This document shows positions 50,928 to 58,971 of a stretch of DNA of 64,000 nucleotides, piece by piece. The stretch is from Chitinophagaceae bacterium (GTDB taxonomy: Bacteria > Bacteroidota > Bacteroidia > Chitinophagales > Chitinophagaceae): assembly GCA_016787085.1 (NCBI GenBank), contig JAEUVJ010000070.1, forward strand, positions 1-64,000, read 5' to 3'. The notes below the pieces were generated by a model. That model was not told the DNA's origin, ran no database searches, and was given only the letters and a program-made list of their open reading frames with translations. Positions within the stretch are counted from its first letter, which is position 1. Every line of letters begins with the position of its first letter. The translations under genes and the position numbers were made by a program.

Positions 50928-52208
50928 TCATCCCAATTCCGGGTAGAGGGGGAATTTTTTCATGAATTCCTTTACTTCCTCTTTTACGCCGCTCACCACT
51001 TTTTCATCATCAGCATTCATCAGTACTTTATCAATCATGCCGACGATGGATTCCACATCATTTTCTTTTAAACCCCGCGTGGTGACAGCCGGCACCCCTA
51101 CACGGATACCGGAAGTAACAAATGGTGATTTATCATCAAAAGGCACAGAGTTCTTGTTGAGTGTGATGTGTGCTTTATCTAAAGTCTCCTGTGCTTTCTT
51201 ACCGGTGATATTCTTATTCCGGAGATCTATCAGCATTAAATGGTTGTCGGTCCCTTCACTGATAAGATGATACCCTTTGGCGACAAAGGCTTTTGCCATC
51301 GCCTGGGCATTGCTGATCACCTGTCTGCCATACGACTTGAAATCTTCCGACAATATTTCGCCAAAGGCCACGGCTTTGGCGGCGATCACATGTTCCAGTG
51401 GTCCGCCCTGTGTGCCGGGAAAAACTGCCAGGTCCAGCAACTGACTCATGGTACGCAGGTTGCCTTTCGGGTCTTTGATGCCCCATGGATTTTCAAAATC
51501 ATGACGCAGCAGGATGATGCCCCCGCGGGGGCCACGTAATGTTTTATGCGTGGTGGATGTTATAATATGGCAATGTTCAAAAGGATCGTTCAATAAACCG
51601 GTAGCGATCAGGCCTGCGGGATGCGCTATATCCGCCATGATCACGGCGCCGATCTTATCCGCTACTTCACGTATCCTTTTATAATCCCAGTCGCGGCTGT
51701 AAGCAGAAGCGCCGCAAATGATCATCTTAGGTTTTTCTTTTATCGCAACAGCTTCCAGTTGGTCATAGTCCACCCGGCCGGTCTCTTTTTTTACTCCATA
51801 GAAAAATGCCTGGTAATTCTTGCCGCTGAAGTTGGCCGGGCTGCCATGAGTCAGGTGTCCGCCCATGCTCAGGTCAAGGCCCAATACTTTTTCACCGGGT
51901 TTTACACAGGCCAGGAACACGGCTGCATTGGCCTGGGCTCCGCTATGCGGTTGTACATTGGCCCATGAAGCGTTGAATATTTTCTTTAGTCTTTCAATAG
52001 CTAAGGTTTCTATTTCATCTACCACTTCGCAACCGCCATAATACCGTTTGCCGGGATAACCTTCTGCATATTTGTTGGTAGGCACGGTTCCCATGGCCTG
52101 CATTACCTGCAGTGAAGTAAAGTTTTCAGAGGCGATCAGTTCAATACCATTACGCTGGCGGTCCAGCTCTTTGCGGATGAGATCAAAAACGAGAGTGTCT
52201 TTTTGCAT
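50928..52208 (-). CDS. glyA: Serine hydroxymethyltransferase
   Basis: This 426-residue PLP enzyme interconverts serine and glycine, charging tetrahydrofolate with a one-carbon unit. The PLP lysine lies in STTHKTLRGPRGG. Other marks are the N-terminal NGIELIASENF, the ADIAHPAGLI strand and the TSGIRVGVPAVTTRG segment. Length is normal. It is divergent from the nucleotidyltransferase gene across 225 bp that contain no clear promoter match. Confidence 0.98.
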   Translation of the reverse strand: MQKDTLVFDLIRKELDRQRNGIELIASENFTSLQVMQAMGTVPTNKYAEGYPGKRYYGGCEVVDEIETLAIERLKKIFNASWANVQPHSGAQANAAVFLACVKPGEKVLGLDLSMGGHLTHGSPANFSGKNYQAFFYGVKKETGRVDYDQLEAVAIKEKPKMIICGASAYSRDWDYKRIREVADKIGAVIMADIAHPAGLIATGLLNDPFEHCHIITSTTHKTLRGPRGGIILLRHDFENPWGIKDPKGNLRTMSQLLDLAVFPGTQGGPLEHVIAAKAVAFGEILSEDFKSYGRQVISNAQAMAKAFVAKGYHLISEGTDNHLMLIDLRNKNITGKKAQETLDKAHITLNKNSVPFDDKSPFVTSGIRVGVPAVTTRGLKENDVESIVGMIDKVLMNADDEKVVSGVKEEVKEFMKKFPLYPELG

Positions 52209-52433
52209 GTCGGTGATTCAGGAGTTTGACAAGATGTAAAGGTTTAAGAAGTTTGATGTGTTTAAAAAGGTCTGCGGGCAATTTTCATAGAGAGAAACCT
52301 CTGTAAACTGTTCAACGGTTTAAACCTTTCCATTTTTTTTGCAAAAATAAGTCTGTGCAGGATGTAAGGGGATTTATTTAGAAAATTTTATTCCTTGAAA
52401 ATTCACTACTTTCACGGGCTTTTTAGACAATCA

Positions 52434-53426
52434 ATGAAGGCGATCATACCAGTAGCAGGGGCAGGCACGAAGCTTCGTCCTCATAGTTATACTCAACCCA
52501 AAGCGCTTATTCCTTTAGCCGGGAAGACGGTACTCAGTATCATTATTGACCAGTTGCGTGAAGCAGGTATTCATGAATTTATTTTTATCGTAGGTTACCT
52601 CGGCGACAAGATCAGGGATTACGTGGAAGCCAGGTACCCCGATCTGCATGCACATTATGTACAGCAGATAGACAGGCAGGGTATTGGCCACGCCATTAAC
52701 CTGGCACGGGGTATTGTAAACAATGATGAAGTATTTGTGGTGCTGGGTGATACCATTTGTGAATACGATGTAAAAGAAGTGGTGAACAGTCCCGATTCGA
52801 TGCTTGGTGTAAGAAAAGTGGATGATCCCCGTGAATTCGGCGTGGCGGAAATGGATGATGATGGCTACATAGATCATGTGGTGGAAAAGCCACAGATACC
52901 CAAGTCGAATATGGCGCTGGTGGGTATCTACAAGATCAAGGAATCTGAGATGCTGTTCCATTGCCTGGAAAATAATTTCGTACAGGGACTGCGCACCCAC
53001 GGCGAGTACAGTCTTACAGATGCCCTGGATTGCATGCTGCAGAAAGGCGCTAAGTTCAAACCTTTCAAAGTAGATAGCTGGTTTGACTGCGGGCGAAAGG
53101 AAACGCTGCTGGAGTCCAATGCTACACTGCTGAAGAAATTTGTGTCGCAAAACGGGAAGGAATATCATTTTGAGAACACCGTGATCATCCCGCCGGTCAG
53201 TATCGGCGAAGGCTGCGATATTAAGAATTCGATCATCGGTCCGAATGTCACTATCGGCGATCATACTACGCTGAATTATTCCATTGTCAGGAACTCGATC
53301 ATTGGATCCTACTCCAATTTATATGATATTGTATTAGAAGATTCACTCATCGGCAGCGATTCAGGCCTGCAGGGAGAGACCAGACAATTGAATATCGGGG
53401 ATAATACAACCATTGACCTCGGGTAA
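52434..53426 (+). CDS. Sugar-1-phosphate nucleotidyltransferase with left-handed helix tail
   Basis: This 330-residue enzyme activates a sugar phosphate with NTP. The N-terminal Rossmann-like domain opens IIPVAGAGTKLRPHSYTQPKALIPLAG (GxGTxLRP and the PK catalytic pair). VLGDTICE and EKPQIPKSN follow. The C-terminal about 80 residues form hexapeptide-repeat turns (VSIGEGCDI, VTIGDHTTL). It resembles glucose-1-phosphate thymidylyltransferase or mannose-1-phosphate guanylyltransferase-like proteins; the nucleotide and sugar cannot be fixed. The ATG at 52434 fits the family N-terminus better than a TTG at 52395. Confidence 0.92.
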   Translation: MKAIIPVAGAGTKLRPHSYTQPKALIPLAGKTVLSIIIDQLREAGIHEFIFIVGYLGDKIRDYVEARYPDLHAHYVQQIDRQGIGHAINLARGIVNNDEVFVVLGDTICEYDVKEVVNSPDSMLGVRKVDDPREFGVAEMDDDGYIDHVVEKPQIPKSNMALVGIYKIKESEMLFHCLENNFVQGLRTHGEYSLTDALDCMLQKGAKFKPFKVDSWFDCGRKETLLESNATLLKKFVSQNGKEYHFENTVIIPPVSIGEGCDIKNSIIGPNVTIGDHTTLNYSIVRNSIIGSYSNLYDIVLEDSLIGSDSGLQGETRQLNIGDNTTIDLG

Positions 53427-53513
53427 ATCTGGTTACCAGTTTCGATTTTTTACTCCTGCATTTGTAATTAACTTTCAATACGGCAGACCCTGCAACTTGT
53501 AGCAGGCAACGGT

Positions 53514-53521
53514 TACCTTTA
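53514..53521 (+). promoter_or_regulatory. -7-like element four bases before the 53526 ATG
   Basis: TACCTTTA matches TAnnTTTG at 7 of 8 positions and lies 4 nt before the ATG. The gap also holds a CCTGC/GCAGG hairpin and a GGTTACC direct repeat. Confidence 0.4.
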
Positions 53522-53525
53522 CAGT

Positions 53526-54479
53526 ATGACCAACTTCTCTAATCGTATCACTCAGCTTTTCGGTATTGATTATCCTATTATACAAGCCGGCATGATATGG
53601 GCCAGTGGCTGGAGACTGGCCAGTGCCGTAAGCAATGCCGGCGGTCTGGGCCTGTTAGGCAGCGGCAGCATGTACCCTGATGTTTTGCGGGAACATATAC
53701 AAAAATGCAGGGCGGCAACCGACCGTCCTTTTGGGGTCAATGTGCCTTTATTATACCCGGATATTGACAAGCATATCCGGGTCATTATCGAAGAGGAAGT
53801 AAAAGTTGTTTTTACCTCTGCGGGTAACCCTAAAACATGGACCGGTATCCTGAAAGAAAAAGGAATTACCGTAGTGCATGTGGTCAGTTCATCAAAGTTT
53901 GCCCGTAAAGCAGAAGAAGCTGGCTGTGATGCCATAGTAGCTGAAGGGTTTGAAGCCGGCGGACATAACGGGAGAGAAGAGACCACTACCATGGTGCTGA
54001 TACCGGCCGTAACAGAGGCGGTAAAGATCCCCGTGATAGCAGCAGGGGGAATTGCCACAGGCCGGCAGATGCTGGCGGCCATGGTCATGGGGGCGGAAGG
54101 GGTGCAGGTGGGCAGCCGTTTTGTGGCCAGCGAGGAAGCCTCCTCTCACATCGAGTTCAAAAACAAAGTGATCAATTCTCAGGAGGGGGACACAGTACTT
54201 ACTATGAAGCAATTGACCCCTGTCAGGCTGATAAAGAACAAATTTTACCAACAGGTGCAGGAAGCGGAGCAGAAAGGGGCAACCCCGGAAGAGCTGAAGG
54301 CGTTACTGGGAAGAGCAAGGGCCAAAAAGGGAATGTTCGAAGGGGATATGGACGAGGGAGAGCTGGAAATTGGCCAGGTAAGTTCCCTGCTGGATAATAT
54401 TTTACCCGCTGCAACGATCGTAAAAAATTTGTGGTCAGAGTTCAGCGAGGCGTTGGAGAATCCGGTGAAAATCCTTTAA
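53526..54479 (+). CDS. Nitronate monooxygenase / FabK-like flavoprotein
   Basis: This 317-residue FMN-dependent TIM-barrel protein belongs to the 2-nitropropane dioxygenase group. Characteristic segments are PIIQAGMIW, GGLGLLGSGS, AEGFEAGGHNG (the catalytic-His region), IPVIAAGGIATG and MGAEGVQVGSRF. Members either oxidise nitronates or act as enoyl-ACP reductase (FabK). The sequence alone does not settle which, though the length and AGGHNG motif suit both. It is a single gene. Confidence 0.9.
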   Translation: MTNFSNRITQLFGIDYPIIQAGMIWASGWRLASAVSNAGGLGLLGSGSMYPDVLREHIQKCRAATDRPFGVNVPLLYPDIDKHIRVIIEEEVKVVFTSAGNPKTWTGILKEKGITVVHVVSSSKFARKAEEAGCDAIVAEGFEAGGHNGREETTTMVLIPAVTEAVKIPVIAAGGIATGRQMLAAMVMGAEGVQVGSRFVASEEASSHIEFKNKVINSQEGDTVLTMKQLTPVRLIKNKFYQQVQEAEQKGATPEELKALLGRARAKKGMFEGDMDEGELEIGQVSSLLDNILPAATIVKNLWSEFSEALENPVKIL

Positions 54480-54545
54480 ATTTGATAACGCAGCGGGATA
54501 GATGTATTGTAAAACCAGTTTTTACAACTCCAAAAACCATTAAAC

Positions 54546-54962
54546 ATGCGACTAAAGATCCTTTTGCTGGGCATTAGCTTTCTGGGTTTTACGGCAGCCA
54601 AAGCCAATAATGGCCCTGATCCCGAAACGGGATGTAATAAAGTAGCGGGTTGTGATAAGAAGAAAGGGGATGAGATCAACGGCGTGATCGTTCATGCTGA
54701 AAGTAAAAAGCCCATCAAAGATGTAAGCGTTACGGCTTACTTAGTTACCAAAAAAGAAAAAAATGCAGTAAGCGATGACGAAGGTGGCTATTCATTTGAT
54801 GAATTAAAGCCGGGCACTTATCGTTTTGTATTTGAGAAGGCTGGTTTCAAAAGGGTGACCAAAGAAAGAGTGGTCATTAAAACAGATGAAGCCTTCCAGT
54901 TGAATATTGAAATGATCGAGAGCCGGGATTCGGACCTGATGCCATCGCCGTTCCATTTCTGA
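54546..54962 (+). CDS. Secreted carboxypeptidase-regulatory-like domain protein
   Basis: This 138-residue protein has a signal peptide (1-20, TAAKAN) and a Cys-containing spacer (GCNKVAGCDKKK). One carboxypeptidase-regulatory-like beta-sandwich follows (about 45-120; GVIVHAESKKPIKDVSV, GGYSFDELKPGTYRF). The terminal SDLMPSPFHF is a tail seen in a small Bacteroidota family. It is probably a periplasmic binding or scaffolding module of unknown role. A terminator follows. Confidence 0.85.
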   Translation: MRLKILLLGISFLGFTAAKANNGPDPETGCNKVAGCDKKKGDEINGVIVHAESKKPIKDVSVTAYLVTKKEKNAVSDDEGGYSFDELKPGTYRFVFEKAGFKRVTKERVVIKTDEAFQLNIEMIESRDSDLMPSPFHF

Positions 54963-54985
54963 TACGCCTATTTTTAAAATATTTG

Positions 54986-55015
54986 AAGCCCTGTCTTATA
55001 AGATGGGGCTTTTTT
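54986..55015 (+). terminator. Terminator after the 54546 gene
   Basis: Bases 54986-54997 and 55000-55011 pair over 12 positions with two G-T pairs (AAGCCC with GGGGCTT at the base), and a T-run continues to 55015. Confidence 0.75.
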
Positions 55016-55083
55016 ACTACTATATAAGAGATAGTGATTCGTTCTTGTTTTGTTAAGTGATTTCTGCAAAAATCAAACTACAG

Positions 55084-55091
55084 TATGTTTG
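55084..55091 (+). promoter_or_regulatory. -7 element four bases before the M48 gene ATG
   Basis: TATGTTTG matches TAnnTTTG exactly and ends 4 nt before the ATG at 55096. TTTC at 55061-55064 with a 19-bp spacer may serve as -33. A leaderless message is predicted. Confidence 0.6.
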
Positions 55092-55095
55092 CATC

Positions 55096-56175
55096 ATGAA
55101 AACATGGTTTGGCTTCTATTATGATTCCCGCGGAGCAGAGCCCGTAGATGCCAGCATACTGGCGGCAGAGGAGTTTATCTCTTTTGCCTGGCGTACACCG
55201 GAAGGGGAGGCGCAGAAGCTGAAATGGGATATGAAGGATGTGGAAGCTGTAGCCGATAACAGCGTCCAGGGAACGGTGATCACCTATAACCGGGACAATA
55301 GTAGGCGCCTCGTTATTCCCGGTAAAGAAGCTGCCGATTTTATCAGGCAGATAAAAGCCGAAAAGGCAAAACCCTGGCATAAAAAAGGCAGAACAAAAGA
55401 CGGGCTTCGTAATCTCAGTATCTTCCTGGGTTTTGCAGGCATATTGGTGATAGCTTACCTGTTATTGGTCCCCTGGTTATCGGAGAAATTAGCTTCCACT
55501 GTTTCTGTCCAAACGGAACAGCAGTTTGGCGATGCGGTATATACTTCTATGCAGCGGGCTATGCCGGAAAACCCGCATGCCACTATTCTTGTCAATGATT
55601 TTTTCAGGCAAATGCAGGTGCCCACAGAATATGATGTGCGGATAGCGGTGGTGGAAGGCGATGTGGTCAATGCTTTTGCGTTACCGGGCGGTCGTATTGT
55701 AGTGTATTCTGCTTTGCTCGGTCAACTGACAGATTATACTGAATTAGCCGCTTTGCTGAGTCATGAGTTCACGCATGTAAACAACCGTCATTCTACTAAA
55801 TCCATATTCCGGAGGCTGGGCTCCAAAGTATTCCTGGGGCTTTTGCTTGGCAATACCGGCAGTGTAATGGCCGTATTGGTTGACCAGGCCGATAGTTTTA
55901 AATCGCTGACCTATTCAAGAAGCCTGGAGAAAGAAGCCGACCTTGAAGGATTGGAAATACTAAATGAACGCCAGATAGACCCTGCTGGTTTCATTGGATT
56001 GTTCAGGCATTTGAAAGCTTCGGCGCCTGCTTCGGCTTTGCCCGAAATGCTGGAGAGCCATCCTGACATTGATAACCGGATCGCTTATATCCGGGAAGCC
56101 TCTGCAAAAAGTGCCGTAAAAGATAACCCGGAACTAAAAGCTATTTTTGAAAAAATAAAAACAATAATACCATGA
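55096..56175 (+). CDS. M48-family metallopeptidase with N-terminal cytosolic domain
   Basis: This 359-residue protein has an N-terminal soluble domain of about 95 residues, one membrane helix (about 107-127) and an M48 zinc protease domain. The zinc motif HEFTH is at residues 223-227, and the third ligand Glu is in SLEKEADLEGLE. It resembles BepA/LoiP/Oma1-type envelope quality-control proteases. The ATG at 55096 is chosen because a -7 element lies 4 nt before it. The stop overlaps the start of the YbjQ gene by 4 bp (ATGA), so the two are translationally coupled. Confidence 0.92.
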   Translation: MKTWFGFYYDSRGAEPVDASILAAEEFISFAWRTPEGEAQKLKWDMKDVEAVADNSVQGTVITYNRDNSRRLVIPGKEAADFIRQIKAEKAKPWHKKGRTKDGLRNLSIFLGFAGILVIAYLLLVPWLSEKLASTVSVQTEQQFGDAVYTSMQRAMPENPHATILVNDFFRQMQVPTEYDVRIAVVEGDVVNAFALPGGRIVVYSALLGQLTDYTELAALLSHEFTHVNNRHSTKSIFRRLGSKVFLGLLLGNTGSVMAVLVDQADSFKSLTYSRSLEKEADLEGLEILNERQIDPAGFIGLFRHLKASAPASALPEMLESHPDIDNRIAYIREASAKSAVKDNPELKAIFEKIKTIIP

Positions 56176-56489
56176 TCATTACAACCACCGGTTTTATCGA
56201 AGGCAGGCCGGTACAGCAGTACCTTGGCGTCATCAATGCGCAAAGTATCATCGGCGCCAACATCTTCAAAGATATCCTGGGAGGTCTAAGGGATGTATTT
56301 GGCGGTCGCAGTAAAACATATGAGAAAGTAATTGAACAGGCCAAGGAAGATGCACTCCGGGAACTGGCAGAAAAGGCCCAGGCCGCCGGGGCCAATGCGA
56401 TTGTAGGCGTTGACCTGGATTTTGAGACCATCGGCGGTAGCGGCAGTATGCTGATGGTGATCGCTTCCGGTACAGCGGTAAGAATATAG
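56172..56489 (+). CDS. YbjQ-family (heavy-metal-binding-like) protein
   Basis: This 105-residue protein matches YbjQ/DUF74: MIITTTGFIEGRPVQQYLG at the start, GANIFKDILGGLRDVFGGRS in the middle and GANAIVGVDLDFETI near the end. Members form pentameric rings; some are labelled heavy-metal-binding, but the activity is unproven. It is coupled by a 4-bp overlap to the M48 peptidase, which suggests a shared envelope role. Confidence 0.93.
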   Translation: MIITTTGFIEGRPVQQYLGVINAQSIIGANIFKDILGGLRDVFGGRSKTYEKVIEQAKEDALRELAEKAQAAGANAIVGVDLDFETIGGSGSMLMVIASGTAVRI

Positions 56490-56516
56490 TTTTATAACAG
56501 TTTTAGGTGCATAGAA

Positions 56517-56550
56517 AAACCCCGCCTCACAACCGGCGGGGTTTATTTTT
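56517..56550. terminator. Bidirectional terminator between YbjQ and coiled-coil genes
   Basis: AAACCCCGCC (56517-56526) pairs perfectly with GGCGGGGTTT (56535-56544), flanked by A-rich DNA and ATTTTT. It serves both convergent genes. Confidence 0.85.
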
Positions 56551-56574
56551 CATGGCTGGTTCTGGCAAAAAGTA

Positions 56575-57474
56575 CTAATCAATATCCATATCGAAATCAT
56601 CGTCGCTTTTTTTGATATTGAACTTTTTATGTTTTTCTAAGAAGCTTTTGTATTTAAGGTAGGTTTCCTGGCTGGCTTTCTTGCCATTGATGATCAGTTC
56701 ACCGTCCTCATGTTTGAGGGTGTATGTTTCATTCTTTTTGATCAGGCCGTCCTTGTCCAGGCCATCTACAAAATTCTTGTATTCCTTTATTTCTACTTTG
56801 GCTTTTTCGATCTCCGCTTTAGCTTTCTGCATTTCTTTTTCTATTTCCGGTCCTATTTTCTCCATCTCTTTTTTGGCTTTGGCCATTTCTTCTTCCATTT
56901 CTTTCATGTTGATCTTCTTTACCTCTTCCAGTTCCACCCGGATCTTGTCCATATCTATTTTGGCAATGGATTCCTTCACTTCCCGCTGTATCTTTTCAAA
57001 ATCTACTTCCTTCATGGCTTTATCCATTTCGAGTTTCATCTTATCACTGTCAAATTCTTTCATCGACTCTTTCAGTTCCTTCTGCATCTTTGCCATGTCA
57101 ATGTCTAATTTGGACATTGATTCTTTTATCTCCTTCTGAATTTTTTCAAAATCTACTTCCTTCATCGCTTTTTCCACTTCCATCCTGATCTTCTGGCCAT
57201 CCAGTTCTTTCATGGCAATTTCGATCTCTTTCATCGCATTCTTTAGCTCCAGCTCGATATTTACCCGGTCCAGTTCAACCAGCACCTCATCAAGGTCCCG
57301 TACTTTTTTATCACGATCTGTTTTCTTGCCTTTAGGAACGGAATCGGTAAAATTTTGCTGTGGTTGAAAACGATCAGGAGACTGCTTTCCTTTCCATGAG
57401 ATAAGCGCAATAGCGGCTCCGGCGACAAATAACACCAGCAGGATGCGTCCTGCTGCAATTGATCCTGGTTTCAT
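56575..57474 (-). CDS. Membrane-anchored coiled-coil repeat protein
   Basis: This 299-residue protein has one N-terminal membrane helix (about 8-26). A highly charged coiled coil (about 55-245) follows with a 50-residue internal duplication (KAMKEVDFEKIQ recurs with a 50-residue period), then a short globular end with an acidic tail (DDDFDMDID). No enzyme motif is present. A full promoter with two matching inverted repeats lies upstream, so a repressor probably controls it. Similar heptad-rich tails occur in some Bacteroidota BlaR1-like M56 proteins (recalled), but no M56 domain is present here. The function is unknown. Confidence 0.82.
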   Translation of the reverse strand: MKPGSIAAGRILLVLFVAGAAIALISWKGKQSPDRFQPQQNFTDSVPKGKKTDRDKKVRDLDEVLVELDRVNIELELKNAMKEIEIAMKELDGQKIRMEVEKAMKEVDFEKIQKEIKESMSKLDIDMAKMQKELKESMKEFDSDKMKLEMDKAMKEVDFEKIQREVKESIAKIDMDKIRVELEEVKKINMKEMEEEMAKAKKEMEKIGPEIEKEMQKAKAEIEKAKVEIKEYKNFVDGLDKDGLIKKNETYTLKHEDGELIINGKKASQETYLKYKSFLEKHKKFNIKKSDDDFDMDID

Positions 57475-57499
57475 ACAAATCTTTTTAGGTTTAATGAAT

Positions 57500-57515
57500 C
57501 ACGAAGTGTTTCGTA
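57500..57515. promoter_or_regulatory. Operator 2 of the coiled-coil gene
   Basis: CACGAAGTGTTTCGTA has an ACGAA/TTCGT inverted repeat. Read on the minus strand it aligns with operator 1 as TACGAAA-N4-TCGT. It lies just downstream of the -7 element, over the expected start site. Confidence 0.6.
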
Positions 57516-57516
57516 T

Positions 57517-57545
57517 CAAATATACGACTGATTTCGTATTTCAAA
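57517..57545 (-). promoter_or_regulatory. Promoter of the coiled-coil gene
   Basis: On the minus strand TTTG (plus 57542-57545), a 17-bp spacer and TATATTTG (plus 57517-57524) match the -33/-7 consensus fully. Operator 1 fills the spacer and operator 2 covers the start site. Confidence 0.7.
57523..57538. promoter_or_regulatory. Operator 1 of the coiled-coil gene
   Basis: TACGACTGATTTCGTA has TACGA and TCGTA arms in perfect inversion with a 6-bp centre. It sits between the -33 and -7 elements, with its centre 23 bp from operator 2. Its spacing and arms recall BlaI/MecI-type operators, by analogy only. Confidence 0.6.
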
Positions 57546-57604
57546 ACATCTTTTTTTGTTTAAGGATTATTTTAACAAACTGAGGGTATCAGGACCGGAC
57601 AGCC

Positions 57605-57647
57605 CTGAAAAGAAAAATGAGAAAGCAGAAACCCTGCTTTCTCATTT
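57605..57647 (-). terminator. Terminator after the NatB-like permease gene
   Basis: AAATGAGAAAGCAG (57615-57628) pairs perfectly over 14 bp with CTGCTTTCTCATTT (57634-57647). On the minus strand a T-rich tract (TTCTTTTC) follows. It lies 22 bp beyond the stop. Confidence 0.85.
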
Positions 57648-57668
57648 CTGATTATTTATTATTCATTT

Positions 57669-58940
57669 TTAGTTTTTCCGGAAAGCCCATTTCAGCATTT
57701 CCTTCCAGCTTGGCTTTTTACCATACATCAGGATGCCGGTCCGGTATATCTTACCACTGAGCCAGACGGTGAAAATGAAACCGGCGATCAGTAATCCCAT
57801 GGAAAGGCCTAATTGCCACCACGGCACCGTCCCCGGTACCCCAAAGGGTATTCTCGCCATCATGACAATAGGCGAACTGAAAGGAATGATACTGGCCCAG
57901 ACCGCCAGCTTACCGGTAGGTTCGCTGATGGTTACCGTCATGATAGCGATCGAGAAGATAACCAGCATGGTTACCGGGAAGCTTAAAGATTGTGCCTCCC
58001 GCATGTCTTCGTTCACGGCGCTGCCGATAGCTGCATACAAAGAAGAGTAAAAAAAGAAACCGCCGAGGAAATAAAACCCAAAACAGAACAGGATCAGCGG
58101 GATATTAATACCGGCAAATACTTTTTGTACCTGGCCTACCACTCCGCTCATCATACCGCTGCCCCCGGCTTTGGTAATATTATAAATAATAAAGATAAAA
58201 GCGATCCAGAGCAAGAACTGTGTCAAAGCCACCAGCCCAATACCCAGGATCTTTCCCAGCATGAGTTGAAAAGGCTTGACCGATGACACGATCACCTCGG
58301 CAATGCGGTTGGTCTTTTCTTCCATGACACCCATCATTACCTGTGAGCCATAGATAAGCAGAATAAGGTAGATCAGGAAACCTGCGACATACCCGATGGT
58401 ACTGGCTACTCCTGAATCAGCTGTTTCATCCTTTATGTTCTTTGGAATGATATTTACCCGGCTGCTATTCAGTATCATTTTTTTGTTTTCATCAATGCCC
58501 AGCTTTTCATTTTTGATCTCATCCCAGATACTGTTCAACTTTTTTTCAACCTGGGCGGCCGATCCGATGCCTAAGGTCCGGCTGGTCTGCAATGGTTCAT
58601 TAATACCTTGTTCCCAGCTAGCATGTTGCGGAATGATGATAAATCCATCATAACCCTGGTCTGTAAAATTCTTCTTTAAACTATCCGGGTTATCTGTTAC
58701 CAACCGCAGGATGGAAGAACTGTCCTTCAGGTTCTCTCTTTCTATTTTTCCCTTGTCAAAATAGCCTGATGAATCAATGATGGCTACACGCAGGCGTGAT
58801 TTTCCTTTTTCGCCAAGGTATCCCATGCCGAATATCAATGCGAGGTATAATAAAGGAAAGAGGATCGTACTGATGATAAACGTTTTTTTCCTGACCCGGG
58901 TCAGGTATTCTCTTTTTATGATGAGTAATATCTTGTTCAT
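57669..58940 (-). CDS. ABC-2 transporter permease (NatB-like)
   Basis: This 423-residue membrane protein has one N-terminal helix (about 20-42) after a basic REYLTRVRKKTF segment, a large extracytoplasmic domain (about 45-180), then five to six helices in the second half. This layout fits NatB/YhaP-like ABC-2 permeases that extrude Na+ or other small substrates. It lies 31 bp downstream of its ATPase gene, so the two form an operon. The substrate is inferred by analogy only. Confidence 0.9.
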   Translation of the reverse strand: MNKILLIIKREYLTRVRKKTFIISTILFPLLYLALIFGMGYLGEKGKSRLRVAIIDSSGYFDKGKIERENLKDSSSILRLVTDNPDSLKKNFTDQGYDGFIIIPQHASWEQGINEPLQTSRTLGIGSAAQVEKKLNSIWDEIKNEKLGIDENKKMILNSSRVNIIPKNIKDETADSGVASTIGYVAGFLIYLILLIYGSQVMMGVMEEKTNRIAEVIVSSVKPFQLMLGKILGIGLVALTQFLLWIAFIFIIYNITKAGGSGMMSGVVGQVQKVFAGINIPLILFCFGFYFLGGFFFYSSLYAAIGSAVNEDMREAQSLSFPVTMLVIFSIAIMTVTISEPTGKLAVWASIIPFSSPIVMMARIPFGVPGTVPWWQLGLSMGLLIAGFIFTVWLSGKIYRTGILMYGKKPSWKEMLKWAFRKN

Positions 58941-58971
58941 GTGACCGGTTTTGGGATTGGTTTATGTTTGA

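Noticed and set aside
53427..53450. Terminator after the nucleotidyltransferase gene
   Set aside because: CTGG-TTA-CCAG has only a 4-bp stem, although T-rich DNA follows; too weak to call.
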